From assembly GCF_001544095.1 (NCBI RefSeq), contig NZ_BCPT01000001.1, forward strand, positions 1-64,000: a stretch of 64,000 nt of DNA. The letters run 5' to 3'. Positions 35,309-45,872 of the stretch are shown here, in pieces. Below the pieces are notes generated by a model, which saw nothing but the letters and a program-made list of their open reading frames with translations, was not told where the DNA came from and searched no databases. Origin of the DNA: Enterococcus casseliflavus NBRC 100478. Lineage in GTDB: Bacteria > Bacillota > Bacilli > Lactobacillales > Enterococcaceae. How positions within the stretch are numbered: position 1 is the stretch's first letter; each line of letters opens with the position of its first letter. The translations under genes were made by a program, and so were the position numbers.

Positions 35309-37046
35309 AAAGCAGCCTTTTGAGCGACAGTTACATTTTGTCTTTTTTGCGACGGTGGCAATTATCGTCTCATTGGCTGTTCTCCTGACCTTAGTTTGGC
35401 GACAAGTCTACATGGCGCAGCTGAAAGAAGCCGCGTATAAAGATGTCTCGATCATTTCAACAAATATCGCCAAACGTTTAACTGCCGTCGAAACCCTCTC
35501 TTTTCGCATTATCGATAGTGCACCGATCCAAAATGGCCTACAAAGGATCTTGGCACAAGATTCCTTGCAATCCTTAGAGGCGATCGACCAAAAGAATGCC
35601 TTAAGTGCAGAAATCAACGCCCTCGTACGCAATGAATCAACGATTCAAAACGTCTATCTCTTTACCCCAACGAACGAAAACATGATCAACTTTCTAGCCG
35701 AGACCGACCATATCTTTAATGGCCAAACCATCAAAGATATGATCGAGACTTTGCCCGATAAGCCTGCCAAAGGGAGTTGGTTTTTTGCAAAGGACCTTTC
35801 TCAAGGTGTCTACCTGCGAAAAATCTATTCAACAGCCGATCTTTCTTTAACCTATATTGGTACGGTGATATTTCTAGTCAATACGTCCTTCTTTCGTAAC
35901 GAGATCGAAAGTCTTCCCATTGTCTCTGAACAAAACCAATTTTTCATGGCGTATCAGAACCAATTTTATAGTACCGCAAATGACGAGCAAACCCTCGCTG
36001 CGGATCAAAATACCTTGCAGCAGAAAATGGGAACCTTCCAGCGATCGATCGGCTCCATGACGTTTGATAATCGCCAGTACTACTATGCAATGGATCGGAA
36101 GACGATGCCGAATATGACCTTCATTTATTTACTGCCTGAAAACCAAGTCTTAGCGGATCTTTATAAACTACAAGGCCTTTCCATCGCTGTGAGTTTGCCT
36201 TTTTTATGTTTGATTATTGTTGTGATTCGGAAAATAAGCAATCAGCTGACCCGTCCTTTAGCTGACTTGGCTTCGCAAATGGCCGTTCTGCGGAAAACGA
36301 AAAAACTGGCCTCTTTAAAAACCCTCGCTGTCCCAGAAAATAGTCAAGAAGAGATCATGGTCCTTTACGAAAGCTACAATACGATGATCGATGAATTAAA
36401 TGCCTTGATCAAGGACAATTATGAAATGCGTATTTTGTCCCAAGAAATCGAATTTAAGGGATTGCAAGCACAATTAGATCCACATTTTCTCTACAACACG
36501 TTAGACTCGATCAACTGGATCGCCATTGAAAATCAGCAGTGGCAGATCTCAGAGATGGTCACCTCCCTTGCCTATTTGTTTCGTAAAAAAATCGATACCA
36601 AGTCTGACTTCACGACGCTGCAAGATGAGTTAGATATCGTGCATGCTTATATCAATATTCAAAACGTTCGCTTCGGGAAACGGATCGAGTATATCGAAGT
36701 AATTTTGGTGAATGACTTGTCCTTTAAGATTCCTAAGTTACTGATTCAACCATTGATTGAAAATGTCTTTAAATACGCCGTCAATGATATGAAGGAGACG
36801 TGTCGCCTCGTCCTTACAATTGAACAACAAGCAACCTTTCTCCAAGTCAGTGTCGCTGACAATGGCCCTGGTTTTAAAGCCAACTTCTCGATTGAAAAAG
36901 AAGGCGGCATCGGATTGACCAATATTCAAAAACGATTGCAACTGCATTATGGTGATCAAGCGTCGTTAGCCATCGTCTCCTCGATTCCCTTCAAAAAGAC
37001 GACGGTGCGCTTTGTGATCCCCTTAAAAGGAGTGAGTGAAACATGA
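35277..37046 (+). CDS. Sensor histidine kinase, YesM-like
   Basis: A 589-residue membrane kinase with transmembrane segments at about 18-40 and 284-305. Between them is an extracytoplasmic sensor domain of about 240 residues. HAMP-like residues and a coiled segment follow. The phospho-acceptor His is in the YesM-type motif LQAQLDPHFLYNTLDS, and the ATPase domain has ENVFKYAV, DNGPGF and GIGLTNIQKRL. The start ATG is downstream of GCGAGG and overlaps DUF624. The stop overlaps the response regulator start by four bases. Confidence 0.88.
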   Translation: MKSQKLINHFKKQPFERQLHFVFFATVAIIVSLAVLLTLVWRQVYMAQLKEAAYKDVSIISTNIAKRLTAVETLSFRIIDSAPIQNGLQRILAQDSLQSLEAIDQKNALSAEINALVRNESTIQNVYLFTPTNENMINFLAETDHIFNGQTIKDMIETLPDKPAKGSWFFAKDLSQGVYLRKIYSTADLSLTYIGTVIFLVNTSFFRNEIESLPIVSEQNQFFMAYQNQFYSTANDEQTLAADQNTLQQKMGTFQRSIGSMTFDNRQYYYAMDRKTMPNMTFIYLLPENQVLADLYKLQGLSIAVSLPFLCLIIVVIRKISNQLTRPLADLASQMAVLRKTKKLASLKTLAVPENSQEEIMVLYESYNTMIDELNALIKDNYEMRILSQEIEFKGLQAQLDPHFLYNTLDSINWIAIENQQWQISEMVTSLAYLFRKKIDTKSDFTTLQDELDIVHAYINIQNVRFGKRIEYIEVILVNDLSFKIPKLLIQPLIENVFKYAVNDMKETCRLVLTIEQQATFLQVSVADNGPGFKANFSIEKEGGIGLTNIQKRLQLHYGDQASLAIVSSIPFKKTTVRFVIPLKGVSET

Positions 37047-38494
37047 AAAATATCCTCGTTGTTGACGATGAACCCTTGATAGCAAATGGTGTCGCTAACC
37101 TCGTTGCTTCTTTTGATTTCCCATTAGTGGTCAAAGGAATTTACACAGACAGTGAAGAAGCCTTGGCATTTTGTCAGCAAAACACCATCGACATCGTGAT
37201 TACCGACATCAATATGCCTAAAGTCAATGGACTTGCCTTGATCAAAAAATTAAAAGCCATCAATCCTGCGATTCAAATCATTATTTTGACAGGCTTTGGC
37301 AGCTTCTCCTTTGCCAAAGAAGCGATGGCTTTAGGGGTCAAATTTTTCCTTGAAAAACCTGTTTTTCCGAGCAAGCTTTCAGAAGCGTTGGCTGAGACGA
37401 TCGAACGCTCTGAACGTCGCCAAATGGAATCTACCCTCTATTTAAAACAACAAATTGAACAATACATCAATAGCTGCGGAGAAGAACCGCTGCCTGAATC
37501 GTTCGTTTTTCCATTTTGTATGTACTTATTTGATTCGAAATTCTATCACGCCATCGCTAAGCGGATCGAAAGCTATGAGAACCATCACGAGTTGGTGATC
37601 GGTCATCAAAACAAAGTTGGCTATATCCTGAACTTCAGTACGGAAAATACCTTTAATCTCTTTTTTAAAACGAAGGTACAGGCTGCGCATCTAGGAAAAG
37701 GGATCGCCATCAATTGCTGGGTCGAAACTCCCGAAAAATTTTTACTCAGTTATCATTTAGGCAAGCGGAACTTGGATAAGGAGTTTTATTTTGATACCTT
37801 TGAAGTCATCCAAGAAGCCCAAATCTCACAAGAAAATGTCTATGAAAATAGTCTCTATATGGAATACCGTGAAAAACTTTTGGCATTGATCGACAAAGGC
37901 GAACTGACTTTAGCCCAAGTTCTTACGGAAAACTTTTTTTCTACCTGTCGCATGGAGCTTTACCCTGTCCAACTATTGCGGCTGCAGGTCAACGATTTGT
38001 TATCGGCAATTTTTGAAAACCATCGCATCAAAAAAGACATTTACTTTGATGACTATTCCCCAAAGATCATGCTCTTGAATAATTGGCACGAACTCCAGTT
38101 TATGCTGCTTCACTGTATCGATTTGATGCGGGGCAGCTTAGATGATAGCGAGAACATGCAGCTGTCCCAAAAAGTCAACCTGATCATCGAAGAATATTAT
38201 GACCATGAAGCATTGTCATTGAAATGGATCGCAGCCCATCTTTTGTACTTAAATCCTGAATACTTAGGAAAAACCTATTACAAAGAAACCGGGATTCGCT
38301 TCAATCAAAAATTAGCCGAATACCGCATCCAAAAAGCACAAGAACTGCTGAAGAAAAACTACAAAGTCTACGAAGTGGCAGCGATGACGGGCTTTAGCAA
38401 TGCGCCCGAATATTTTGTTCAAACGTTCAAAAAGATTACTGGTATGACACCAAAGAAATTTTTGAAGCAGCAAGAAAAAGCCCTTCTCTCTTAA
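37043..38494 (+). CDS. Response regulator with AraC DNA-binding domain, YesN-like
   Basis: A 483-residue cytoplasmic regulator. The receiver domain has acidic residues VVDDEP, phospho-acceptor Asp in IVITDINMP (about 55), the conserved Thr in ILTGFG, and Lys in EKPVFP. A long middle region is of unknown fold. The last 95 residues have two AraC helix-turn-helix motifs (LSLKWIAAHLLYLNPEYLGK; VYEVAAMTGFSNAPEYFVQ). Coupled to the kinase gene by ATGA overlap. It likely activates the two importer 2 promoters with the shared 15-base box (inference). Confidence 0.88.
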   Translation: MKNILVVDDEPLIANGVANLVASFDFPLVVKGIYTDSEEALAFCQQNTIDIVITDINMPKVNGLALIKKLKAINPAIQIIILTGFGSFSFAKEAMALGVKFFLEKPVFPSKLSEALAETIERSERRQMESTLYLKQQIEQYINSCGEEPLPESFVFPFCMYLFDSKFYHAIAKRIESYENHHELVIGHQNKVGYILNFSTENTFNLFFKTKVQAAHLGKGIAINCWVETPEKFLLSYHLGKRNLDKEFYFDTFEVIQEAQISQENVYENSLYMEYREKLLALIDKGELTLAQVLTENFFSTCRMELYPVQLLRLQVNDLLSAIFENHRIKKDIYFDDYSPKIMLLNNWHELQFMLLHCIDLMRGSLDDSENMQLSQKVNLIIEEYYDHEALSLKWIAAHLLYLNPEYLGKTYYKETGIRFNQKLAEYRIQKAQELLKKNYKVYEVAAMTGFSNAPEYFVQTFKKITGMTPKKFLKQQEKALLS

Positions 38495-38535
38495 CGTTTC
38501 TTCTATAACGAAAGCATTGTTTTGCTATTTCAACA

Positions 38536-38577
38536 AAAGAGGTAGTCCGCTCACGAATGTGAGCGAACTACCTCTTT
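38536..38577. terminator. Terminator between YesN-like and rhamnose mutarotase genes
   Basis: AAAGAGGTAGT(C)CGCTCAC and GTGAGCG(A)ACTACCTCTTT pair around GAAT; T-rich on both strands between convergent genes. Confidence 0.85.
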
Positions 38578-38650
38578 GACTAACGAGTGATTGATTTCAA
38601 ACAACTGATGCGTCCGTGTTCGTTTTAAGAAATGAACATTTTTGTCTAGC

Positions 38651-38962
38651 TTACAGCGTAAAGACTTCCTTTAACTCCTGTGTCACTGGCGAATCATCAG
38701 GATTTGTTTCCATGAGTTCTGCCATGTAATGCCACCATTTTTGGTTGATCTCGGTTGCCGCTAACTGCTGCCAGCGGGTTTCATCTTCAATCTCAAGGTA
38801 GCCAAACAACGCAAGGGTTTCTGGATCTAAGAAAATCTGGTAGCTTTTCGCCCCGTGTGCTATGAGCTGCTCTTTTAGTTCTGGCCATAGTTCACGATGC
38901 CGTTTTTCATATTCTGCTTCATAACCAGGATGTAGCTTCATCCGAATCGCTTTTTTGATCAT
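38651..38962 (-). CDS. rhaM: L-rhamnose mutarotase
   Basis: A 103-residue cytoplasmic enzyme interconverting alpha and beta anomers of L-rhamnose. The family motifs are intact: RHRELWPEL with the catalytic His22, KSYQIFLDPETLALFGYLE, and WWHYMAELMETN. It follows the GH105 gene by 39 bases in one operon, which links that gene to release of rhamnose. The rhamnose isomerase, kinase and aldolase genes are not in the window. Confidence 0.92.
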   Translation of the reverse strand: MIKKAIRMKLHPGYEAEYEKRHRELWPELKEQLIAHGAKSYQIFLDPETLALFGYLEIEDETRWQQLAATEINQKWWHYMAELMETNPDDSPVTQELKEVFTL

Positions 38963-39001
38963 CTTTGTCTGCTCCTCTCTTTATTGCGTAAGGTGTTTAA
39001 C

Positions 39002-40108
39002 TTAACAAAATGAAACCAATAGTTCAGTAAATGCTAAGACTGTCAGTGATTGCCCATAAGGCATCGCCGTAATCGCAATGTTTTTGTAGTACGCCAAGTC
39101 TTCTCCCATTCCAGTACCGATGGAAACATTTTGGACTTCTCCATCTTCTGCGACTTGTTCGATCAAACCGGCTAAAGCTTTATAGGCAACATCTTCCCAA
39201 GCTTTGTCAATGTAACGCTTATGAACGGCTTTTAAAATCCCATAGGCAAAACCAGCCGTCGCGGAAGCCTCCACATACGAGCTAGGATCGTCTAACAAGG
39301 TGTGCCACAGGCCACTTTCATCTTGCATTTCTTGCAAGGCAGTTAGTTGGTCTAAGAGGGTATTGATCAAGAAGCCACATAACGCATCTCCTTCTTGCAA
39401 GTCGAGAATTTCAATGATCTCAGGAATCGCAATGGTGATCCAGCAGTTGCCTCTAGCCCAAAGCGCTTGCGCATAATTGTGGCGTTCTTCAAAGGTCCAG
39501 CCGTGGAACCAAAGCCCAGTTTTTTTATCCACTAAGTATTTGATATGGATCATAAATTGTTGTTTTGCTTCTTCGATATAAGCCGGACGATTCAGCAACA
39601 TGCCAATTTTCGCCAAAGGCAAAGCGGTCATCATCAAGGTATCGTCCCAAAGCTGGTTGCGATTTTCTGGTCCATAGGTCGCATGCTGCAGACCATTTTC
39701 ATCGGTTCGTGGCATATCATGTATGACCCATTCCGCCCATTGTTCAAGGTAAGGCAAGTAACGAGAATCTTTGGTGTCTTCATAAAGATACGCCATTGCC
39801 AAAAGCGGCGCCATCGTGTTGACATTTTTAGGCGGCGCGCCTTCTAACATCCGCTGCTCAAACCATTCTTCCACAACTTGGAGCGCTTTGGGATTTTTGG
39901 TGATTTGGTAGTTTTTATAAATGCCGTATAGTCCCACCCCTTGCGGCCAGTTCCAAATCCCCCAGCTTTTATCATCAACGATCAAGCCGTCAAAGTCTAA
40001 TAGAAATTCACCATTATCATCCTTGATCGTCGTTAAATTTTCGATCATGCGATCAATTTTTTCTTCCACGACACGTTTTTCCACAAATAACTGTTCTAAA
40101 ATCACCAT
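39002..40108 (-). CDS. GH105 unsaturated rhamnogalacturonyl hydrolase (YteR/YesR-like)
   Basis: A 368-residue cytoplasmic (alpha/alpha)6 barrel enzyme. GH105 removes the unsaturated galacturonic acid from the non-reducing end of RG disaccharides by vinyl ether hydration. The general acid Asp is in QLWDDTLMM (about 152-160). Other family motifs are WNWPQGVGLYG, THGWTFE-like WFHGWTFEERHN, WARGNCW and SATAGFAYGI. It is the first gene of an operon with rhamnose mutarotase. A TGTAAGCG half of a cre-like site lies about 45 bases upstream, a weaker match than those of the importers. Confidence 0.9.
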   Translation of the reverse strand: MVILEQLFVEKRVVEEKIDRMIENLTTIKDDNGEFLLDFDGLIVDDKSWGIWNWPQGVGLYGIYKNYQITKNPKALQVVEEWFEQRMLEGAPPKNVNTMAPLLAMAYLYEDTKDSRYLPYLEQWAEWVIHDMPRTDENGLQHATYGPENRNQLWDDTLMMTALPLAKIGMLLNRPAYIEEAKQQFMIHIKYLVDKKTGLWFHGWTFEERHNYAQALWARGNCWITIAIPEIIEILDLQEGDALCGFLINTLLDQLTALQEMQDESGLWHTLLDDPSSYVEASATAGFAYGILKAVHKRYIDKAWEDVAYKALAGLIEQVAEDGEVQNVSIGTGMGEDLAYYKNIAITAMPYGQSLTVLAFTELLVSFC

Positions 40109-40179
40109 TGGTTCATCCTCTCATTTCTCTTTGATAGATTGATCGTAACACGCTTACATTTACACAAAAATAGCAGTTA

Positions 40180-40209
40180 TTGACACTTTACTATCTATTC
40201 TTGTATGAT
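40180..40209 (+). promoter_or_regulatory. Predicted promoter of the AraC/cupin regulator gene
   Basis: -35 TTGACA (40180-40185), 18-base spacer, -10 TATGAT (40204-40209). Confidence 0.6.
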
Positions 40210-40239
40210 AAAATCAAACGAGCACGAAAGGAGCCAATC

Positions 40240-41124
40240 ATGGAGAAGCAAAGTGCGGACACGATGATCAACGATCGTTTTGAGGCCTTTCATATCAAAG
40301 ACATCGTAGAAGAAAACAATACCCTTTATCATTACCATAGTTTTTATGAGATTCACTGTACCTTAAAAGGATCAGCGGTCTTCTTTATCGATGGCGGAGA
40401 ATTCCCTCTAGAACCTGGTACGATCATCTTGATTCCTCCGAATGTCTTGCATCGAATCGTCCATCAAACTTCTGATTTTTTCGAGCGAACCTACCTGTAT
40501 ATCAATCCTAGTTATCTCGCTGCCCTCTCCACTACCCAAACAGATCTCACTGCCTGTTTTCGTAGCAACGGCGGCATCAACAGTCGTATTTTATCGATCG
40601 ATGCCGACCAACTAGACCAGCTGTTGCGTCCTTTGCGCAAAAAAACGGATAGCAATTATGGCACCGACTTACTTTATCAAAATCATTTGATCGCGTTTTT
40701 GATTTCCATCAATACGATTGCCTATCAGGAAAAAGAACCGCTGTTTTTATCCGACTCACTTTACAAAAATAAAGACATTTTGGCTGCCATTACCTATATC
40801 AATCAGCATTTGACCGCTGATCTCTCCTTAGAGACCGTCGCCAGAGCCCTTTTCATGAGCCCATACTCGCTTTCAAGGACCTTCAAAAAAGAAACTGGCG
40901 TCGCCTTTCATGCCTATGTCGTCAAGAAACGACTCTTAAAGAGCAAAGAAATTTTACGTAAAACCAGAAGCGCCACCGCCACCTTTGAAGCTTGCGGCTT
41001 CAACTCCTATACCCATTTTTTACGCTGCTTCAAACAAGAATTTCAGCTGACACCAAAAGAATTTTTACAAGAAGAAGCCCAAAATCAGTTTGTCCGTTTT
41101 ACGCATTTTGCAGGGAAGAAATAG
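40240..41124 (+). CDS. AraC family regulator with cupin sensor domain
   Basis: A 294-residue cytoplasmic regulator. The N-terminal cupin-like arm (HYHSFYEIHCTLKGS; PLEPGTIILIPPNVLHRI) probably binds a sugar; the C-terminus has two helix-turn-helix motifs (LSLETVARALFMSPYSLSRT; FEACGFNSYTHFLRCFKQ). The start is the ATG after AAAGGAG. It is divergent from GH105-rhaM, so it may control that operon, in the way RhaS-type regulators do (inference). Confidence 0.87.
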   Translation: MEKQSADTMINDRFEAFHIKDIVEENNTLYHYHSFYEIHCTLKGSAVFFIDGGEFPLEPGTIILIPPNVLHRIVHQTSDFFERTYLYINPSYLAALSTTQTDLTACFRSNGGINSRILSIDADQLDQLLRPLRKKTDSNYGTDLLYQNHLIAFLISINTIAYQEKEPLFLSDSLYKNKDILAAITYINQHLTADLSLETVARALFMSPYSLSRTFKKETGVAFHAYVVKKRLLKSKEILRKTRSATATFEACGFNSYTHFLRCFKQEFQLTPKEFLQEEAQNQFVRFTHFAGKK

Positions 41125-41201
41125 CAAGCCGTTGCAAAGCGCCAATCATTGGCTCGTGAAAAAAGAGTTGCTGCTTCCCTTTGCTGATGTTAGATGACAC
41201 A

Positions 41202-41246
41202 ATACAAAAAGAATGACACGAGGAAACGTGTCATTCTTTTTGTATA
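41202..41246. terminator. Bidirectional terminator between AraC and GH1 genes
   Basis: ATACAAAAAGAATGACACG and CGTGTCATTCTTTTTGTAT pair perfectly around a six-base loop. Confidence 0.9.
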
Positions 41247-42671
<1,425 letters not shown>

Positions 42672-42682
42672 GTTATTTCCTC

Positions 42683-44539
42683 CTAAACTTTGACTACAAG
42701 TACTTCCTCTTCTTTAGCTACCAATCCTTCCTTCACAAGTTCGACTGCGGTATATTGTGGTGTATTGGTAACGATGATCGGTACTTGTGTGACATATCCT
42801 GCAGCTTTTATCTGCTGTACATCGAACGTCAGCAGTCGCTGTCCTTTTGTAACTTTTTGCTCTGCTTCTACTAACGCATCAAAATACTGACCATTTAGTT
42901 CCACTGTGTCTAAACCGACATGGATCAACAATTCAATTCCCGTGTCTGAAACCAAGCCAATCGCGTGTTTGGTAGGAAAAACAGCAGCGACTTTCCCATC
43001 AAAAGGCGCAATGACTTCACCGATGGGTTCATCGACCGCAAATCCTTTTCCGAGTGCTTCAGAAGCAAATGCGTCATCTTTGACTTGATTCAGTGGCATC
43101 ACGGTTCCTGGTACAGGATTGATCAATAGGGTATCTTCTAAGACTACTGCTTTCATATCTGGAACATCAATTGTCACTTTTGTTTCATATTTGAAACTTA
43201 AGACATAGGTAACGACCGCACTCACCACAGCTGCAATCACCAATGCGATAATGATGTTCCAAAAATAGCGCATCGTATCATCACCGATATATAGTAAGAC
43301 TGCTGGGAGACCAGACGAACCGGTCGCAAAGCGATGCGTATTGGTCAAGCCAGCATACAAACCACCAGAAGCCCCACCGATCATTGCCGCAACTAACGGA
43401 TATTTTTTTGGCAAATTGATGCCATATAAAGCAGGTTCAGTAATCCCCATGTAGGCAGTGATCGCCCCTGATACCGCCAACTGCTTAGTCTTTTTCTCTT
43501 TCGTACGCAATGCGACAACTGCTACTGCGGTTGCTTGAGCAATGTTTGAGACTAATGCCCCTGGACCAAAAATACTGTCATACCCAAGTTCTGCCATTTG
43601 CATCACCCCTAAAGGAGCAATCCCATTGTGCAAACCAAACATCACCATGATTGGTAAAAAGCCCCCAATCAAAACCGCTGGAACCCAGCTAGCATGGACA
43701 CTTAAGAAGGTAAAGAAAGTTGCCAAATAGCCCCCCAAGATACTACCGATCGGTCCAAATAGCGAGAAGGCTAATGTACCCATTATCAAGAATGTTAGCA
43801 TTGGAACAAAAACCAGTTCTACTGATTTTGGAATCACTTTGTTCAAAAACTTTTCGACATACGATTGGAAAAAAATCACGATCAGAATCGGAATAACTGA
43901 TCCCGTATAGTTTGCTAATGTAAAAGGAATAACCCCAAAAAAGTGAACGGGTTCGCCTGCTGTGACCAAGGCACCCCAATTAGGATGCATCATCATAGCA
44001 GCCACTGAAGCCGCTAAAATCGGATTGCATCGCAATTTTTGTGCCACAGTGAAGGCCAGGATCATTGGTAAGAAGAAGAAAACACCATCTGCAAAAAGAT
44101 TCAGCATGTAATAGGTTTGCGAATCAGCGGTGATCACATCAAAGACGATCAACAAAGCCAAAACTGCCTTAACCATTCCAGCACCGGACAATGCCGGAAT
44201 AATTGGTTGAAACGTTCCTGCCACAAAATCGATCACTGCAGCTGCCGGTCCTTTTTTCTCCCCAGGATCTGACGTCCCTGATGATTGAAGCGAAACCAAT
44301 TTTGTGACTTCTTCATAGACATCTTTGACATGGGTTCCAATCACGACTTGATGTACCCCTGCATTATTGATGTATTTGGCAACCCCATCGAGTGCCTCTA
44401 GTTCTCCTTCATCTATACGCTTTTCATCTTTGACTTTAAAGCGTAATCGTGTTTGACAATGATAGGCATCCGTGATATTTTCTTGTCCCCCCAGATACTG
44501 GACGATTTTTTTTGCTAATGATTGATAATTTTCACTCAT
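42683..44539 (-). CDS. Beta-glucoside PTS transporter, EIIBCA fusion
   Basis: A 618-residue membrane permease of the glucose-beta-glucoside PTS family. The order is EIIB (phospho-Cys28 in YHCQTRLRF), EIIC (about ten helices, residues 100-460, with the family motif ITEPALYGINLPKK) and EIIA (phospho-His in IHVGLDTVELNG). It imports and phosphorylates a beta-glucoside for the GH1 enzyme downstream. The ATG follows AGGGGTGG; an in-frame GTG three codons earlier lies within that ribosome site. No BglG/LicT antiterminator is adjacent. Confidence 0.9.
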   Translation of the reverse strand: MSENYQSLAKKIVQYLGGQENITDAYHCQTRLRFKVKDEKRIDEGELEALDGVAKYINNAGVHQVVIGTHVKDVYEEVTKLVSLQSSGTSDPGEKKGPAAAVIDFVAGTFQPIIPALSGAGMVKAVLALLIVFDVITADSQTYYMLNLFADGVFFFLPMILAFTVAQKLRCNPILAASVAAMMMHPNWGALVTAGEPVHFFGVIPFTLANYTGSVIPILIVIFFQSYVEKFLNKVIPKSVELVFVPMLTFLIMGTLAFSLFGPIGSILGGYLATFFTFLSVHASWVPAVLIGGFLPIMVMFGLHNGIAPLGVMQMAELGYDSIFGPGALVSNIAQATAVAVVALRTKEKKTKQLAVSGAITAYMGITEPALYGINLPKKYPLVAAMIGGASGGLYAGLTNTHRFATGSSGLPAVLLYIGDDTMRYFWNIIIALVIAAVVSAVVTYVLSFKYETKVTIDVPDMKAVVLEDTLLINPVPGTVMPLNQVKDDAFASEALGKGFAVDEPIGEVIAPFDGKVAAVFPTKHAIGLVSDTGIELLIHVGLDTVELNGQYFDALVEAEQKVTKGQRLLTFDVQQIKAAGYVTQVPIIVTNTPQYTAVELVKEGLVAKEEEVLVVKV

Positions 44540-45010
44540 ACATTCCACCCCTAGATAAATTTCAAAGAAAATCTATGTTGTATGTGCTCACCGGTAAAAC
44601 ATACTGTTCTTTCTGCCAGCAATGTACCATTTTTAGAGAGCGGTTCCAATACATTTTCCTAAAGTCGAAATGGATTTCACCTTTTCATTAAATACCGCTC
44701 TTTTTTCGAAATTTATTCCACGAAAAGCCCCCGCATTGCCTTGACGAAGCCAGGAGAAACAATGGTATAATTTACTCTATGAATGCGACACTTTTGAATT
44801 GTGGCAATCAAAAACAATCGATGAGCGCACGCCATAGAATAATCATGTAAAAAAAGGCGGCACAATACTCTCTTAAAATTACTGGAACTGCAGCTTCTTT
44901 CCCCCAAACCGTTGAAGCACCTCATAATGGAACAACGATTCAGCATAGCCTGTTACGAACGGCGATGCTGCGTTGGATTTATAAAAAACAGGCGAAGGGA
45001 ACGAAGAAAC
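44540..45010. other. Divergent intergenic region between PTS and MBL genes
   Basis: Holds the PTS promoter and an inverted repeat (AGAGCGGT at 44637-44644, ACCGCTCT at 44694-44701). I saw no ribonucleic antiterminator hairpin followed by a T run, so LicT-type control is not supported. The part from 44760 to 45000 has no gene I can support. Confidence 0.5.
44621..44649 (-). promoter_or_regulatory. Predicted promoter of the beta-glucoside PTS operon
   Basis: Minus strand -35 TTGGAA (44644-44649), 17-base spacer, -10 TACATT (44621-44626). One arm of the inverted repeat lies in the spacer. Confidence 0.55.
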
Positions 45011-45832
45011 ATGACAAACGCGAAACAAGCAATACCCCCAAAAACGATTTTCTTTCATGAAGAAGCTTTTCAAAAAACAGATCAAACGATCATTCGCTGG
45101 TTAGGAAACTCCGGTATTCTTCTAAACAGCCGTGATACATGTATCATGGTCGATCCGGTCTTAGAAGGATTTGACCTGCCGTTACTGATCGATCTGCCAA
45201 TCAAACCGGCGGCAGTCCCTCACTTAGATGCGGTATTGATCACCCATTCAGATAATGATCACTACGGCATTCCAACGATTGAAAAATTAGTCCCGGTTAC
45301 CGATAGCTTCCATGGACCCAAATATGTTGCCGAACTTATGCAAGAGCACTTTCAAGTTGCTGCCCAAGGTCACGAAATCTATGATTCATTCACCGTTAAA
45401 AATTTGGAGATTTCTTTAACAAAGGCGTATCACCTTTGGCAAAATGAAACGACAAAATTTGATCGTGTCTTCCAAATTGAGGACTATTGTGGCTTTTGGA
45501 TCGATACACCTGATGGCTCCTTGTGGATTCCTGGAGATTCTCGTCTTTTACCAGAGCAATTAGAGATGCCTCAGCCAGATGCGATCTTGTTTGACTTTAA
45601 CGACAACGCGTGGCACATCGGCTTTGAGAATGCCGTCAAGCTGGCAAACACCTATCCGCATGCTGAATTGATCCTCTCCCATTGGGGAACAGTGGATGCT
45701 CCGCATATCGATGCCTTTAATGGGGATCCTGAAGCTTTGTACGATCGGATCGTCAATCCAAAGCGGATTCGTCTTGTCGCTGCCGGTGAGCCAATCGAAT
45801 TGAAATCAACCACTCCTAACAATGTACAATAG
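45011..45832 (+). CDS. MBL-fold metallo-hydrolase, UlaG-like
   Basis: A 273-residue cytoplasmic metallo-beta-lactamase-fold hydrolase. The metal motif is ITHSDNDHYG (HxDxDH) and later motifs are DTPDGSLWIPGDSR, LFDFNDNAWHIG and LSHWGTVDAPH. It resembles the UlaG/COG2220 lactonase group, but the ascorbate pathway genes are absent and the substrate is unknown. The start is the ATG after AAGGGAACGAAG; 33 codons of open frame upstream have no family match. It is convergent with an RpiR regulator. Confidence 0.78.
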   Translation: MTNAKQAIPPKTIFFHEEAFQKTDQTIIRWLGNSGILLNSRDTCIMVDPVLEGFDLPLLIDLPIKPAAVPHLDAVLITHSDNDHYGIPTIEKLVPVTDSFHGPKYVAELMQEHFQVAAQGHEIYDSFTVKNLEISLTKAYHLWQNETTKFDRVFQIEDYCGFWIDTPDGSLWIPGDSRLLPEQLEMPQPDAILFDFNDNAWHIGFENAVKLANTYPHAELILSHWGTVDAPHIDAFNGDPEALYDRIVNPKRIRLVAAGEPIELKSTTPNNVQ

Positions 45833-45834
45833 GG

Positions 45835-45872
45835 AAAAAGGACCACACCATATTCGGTGCGGTCCTTTTATT
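45835..45872. terminator. Bidirectional terminator between MBL and RpiR genes
   Basis: AAAAAGGACC(A)CACC and GGTG(C)GGTCCTTTTA pair around a six-base loop. It touches the last bases of the RpiR gene. Confidence 0.8.

Noticed and set aside
40141-40160. cre-like site before the GH105 gene
   Set aside because: Only TGTAAGCG is good; three of the other consensus positions fail, so it is mentioned but not called.
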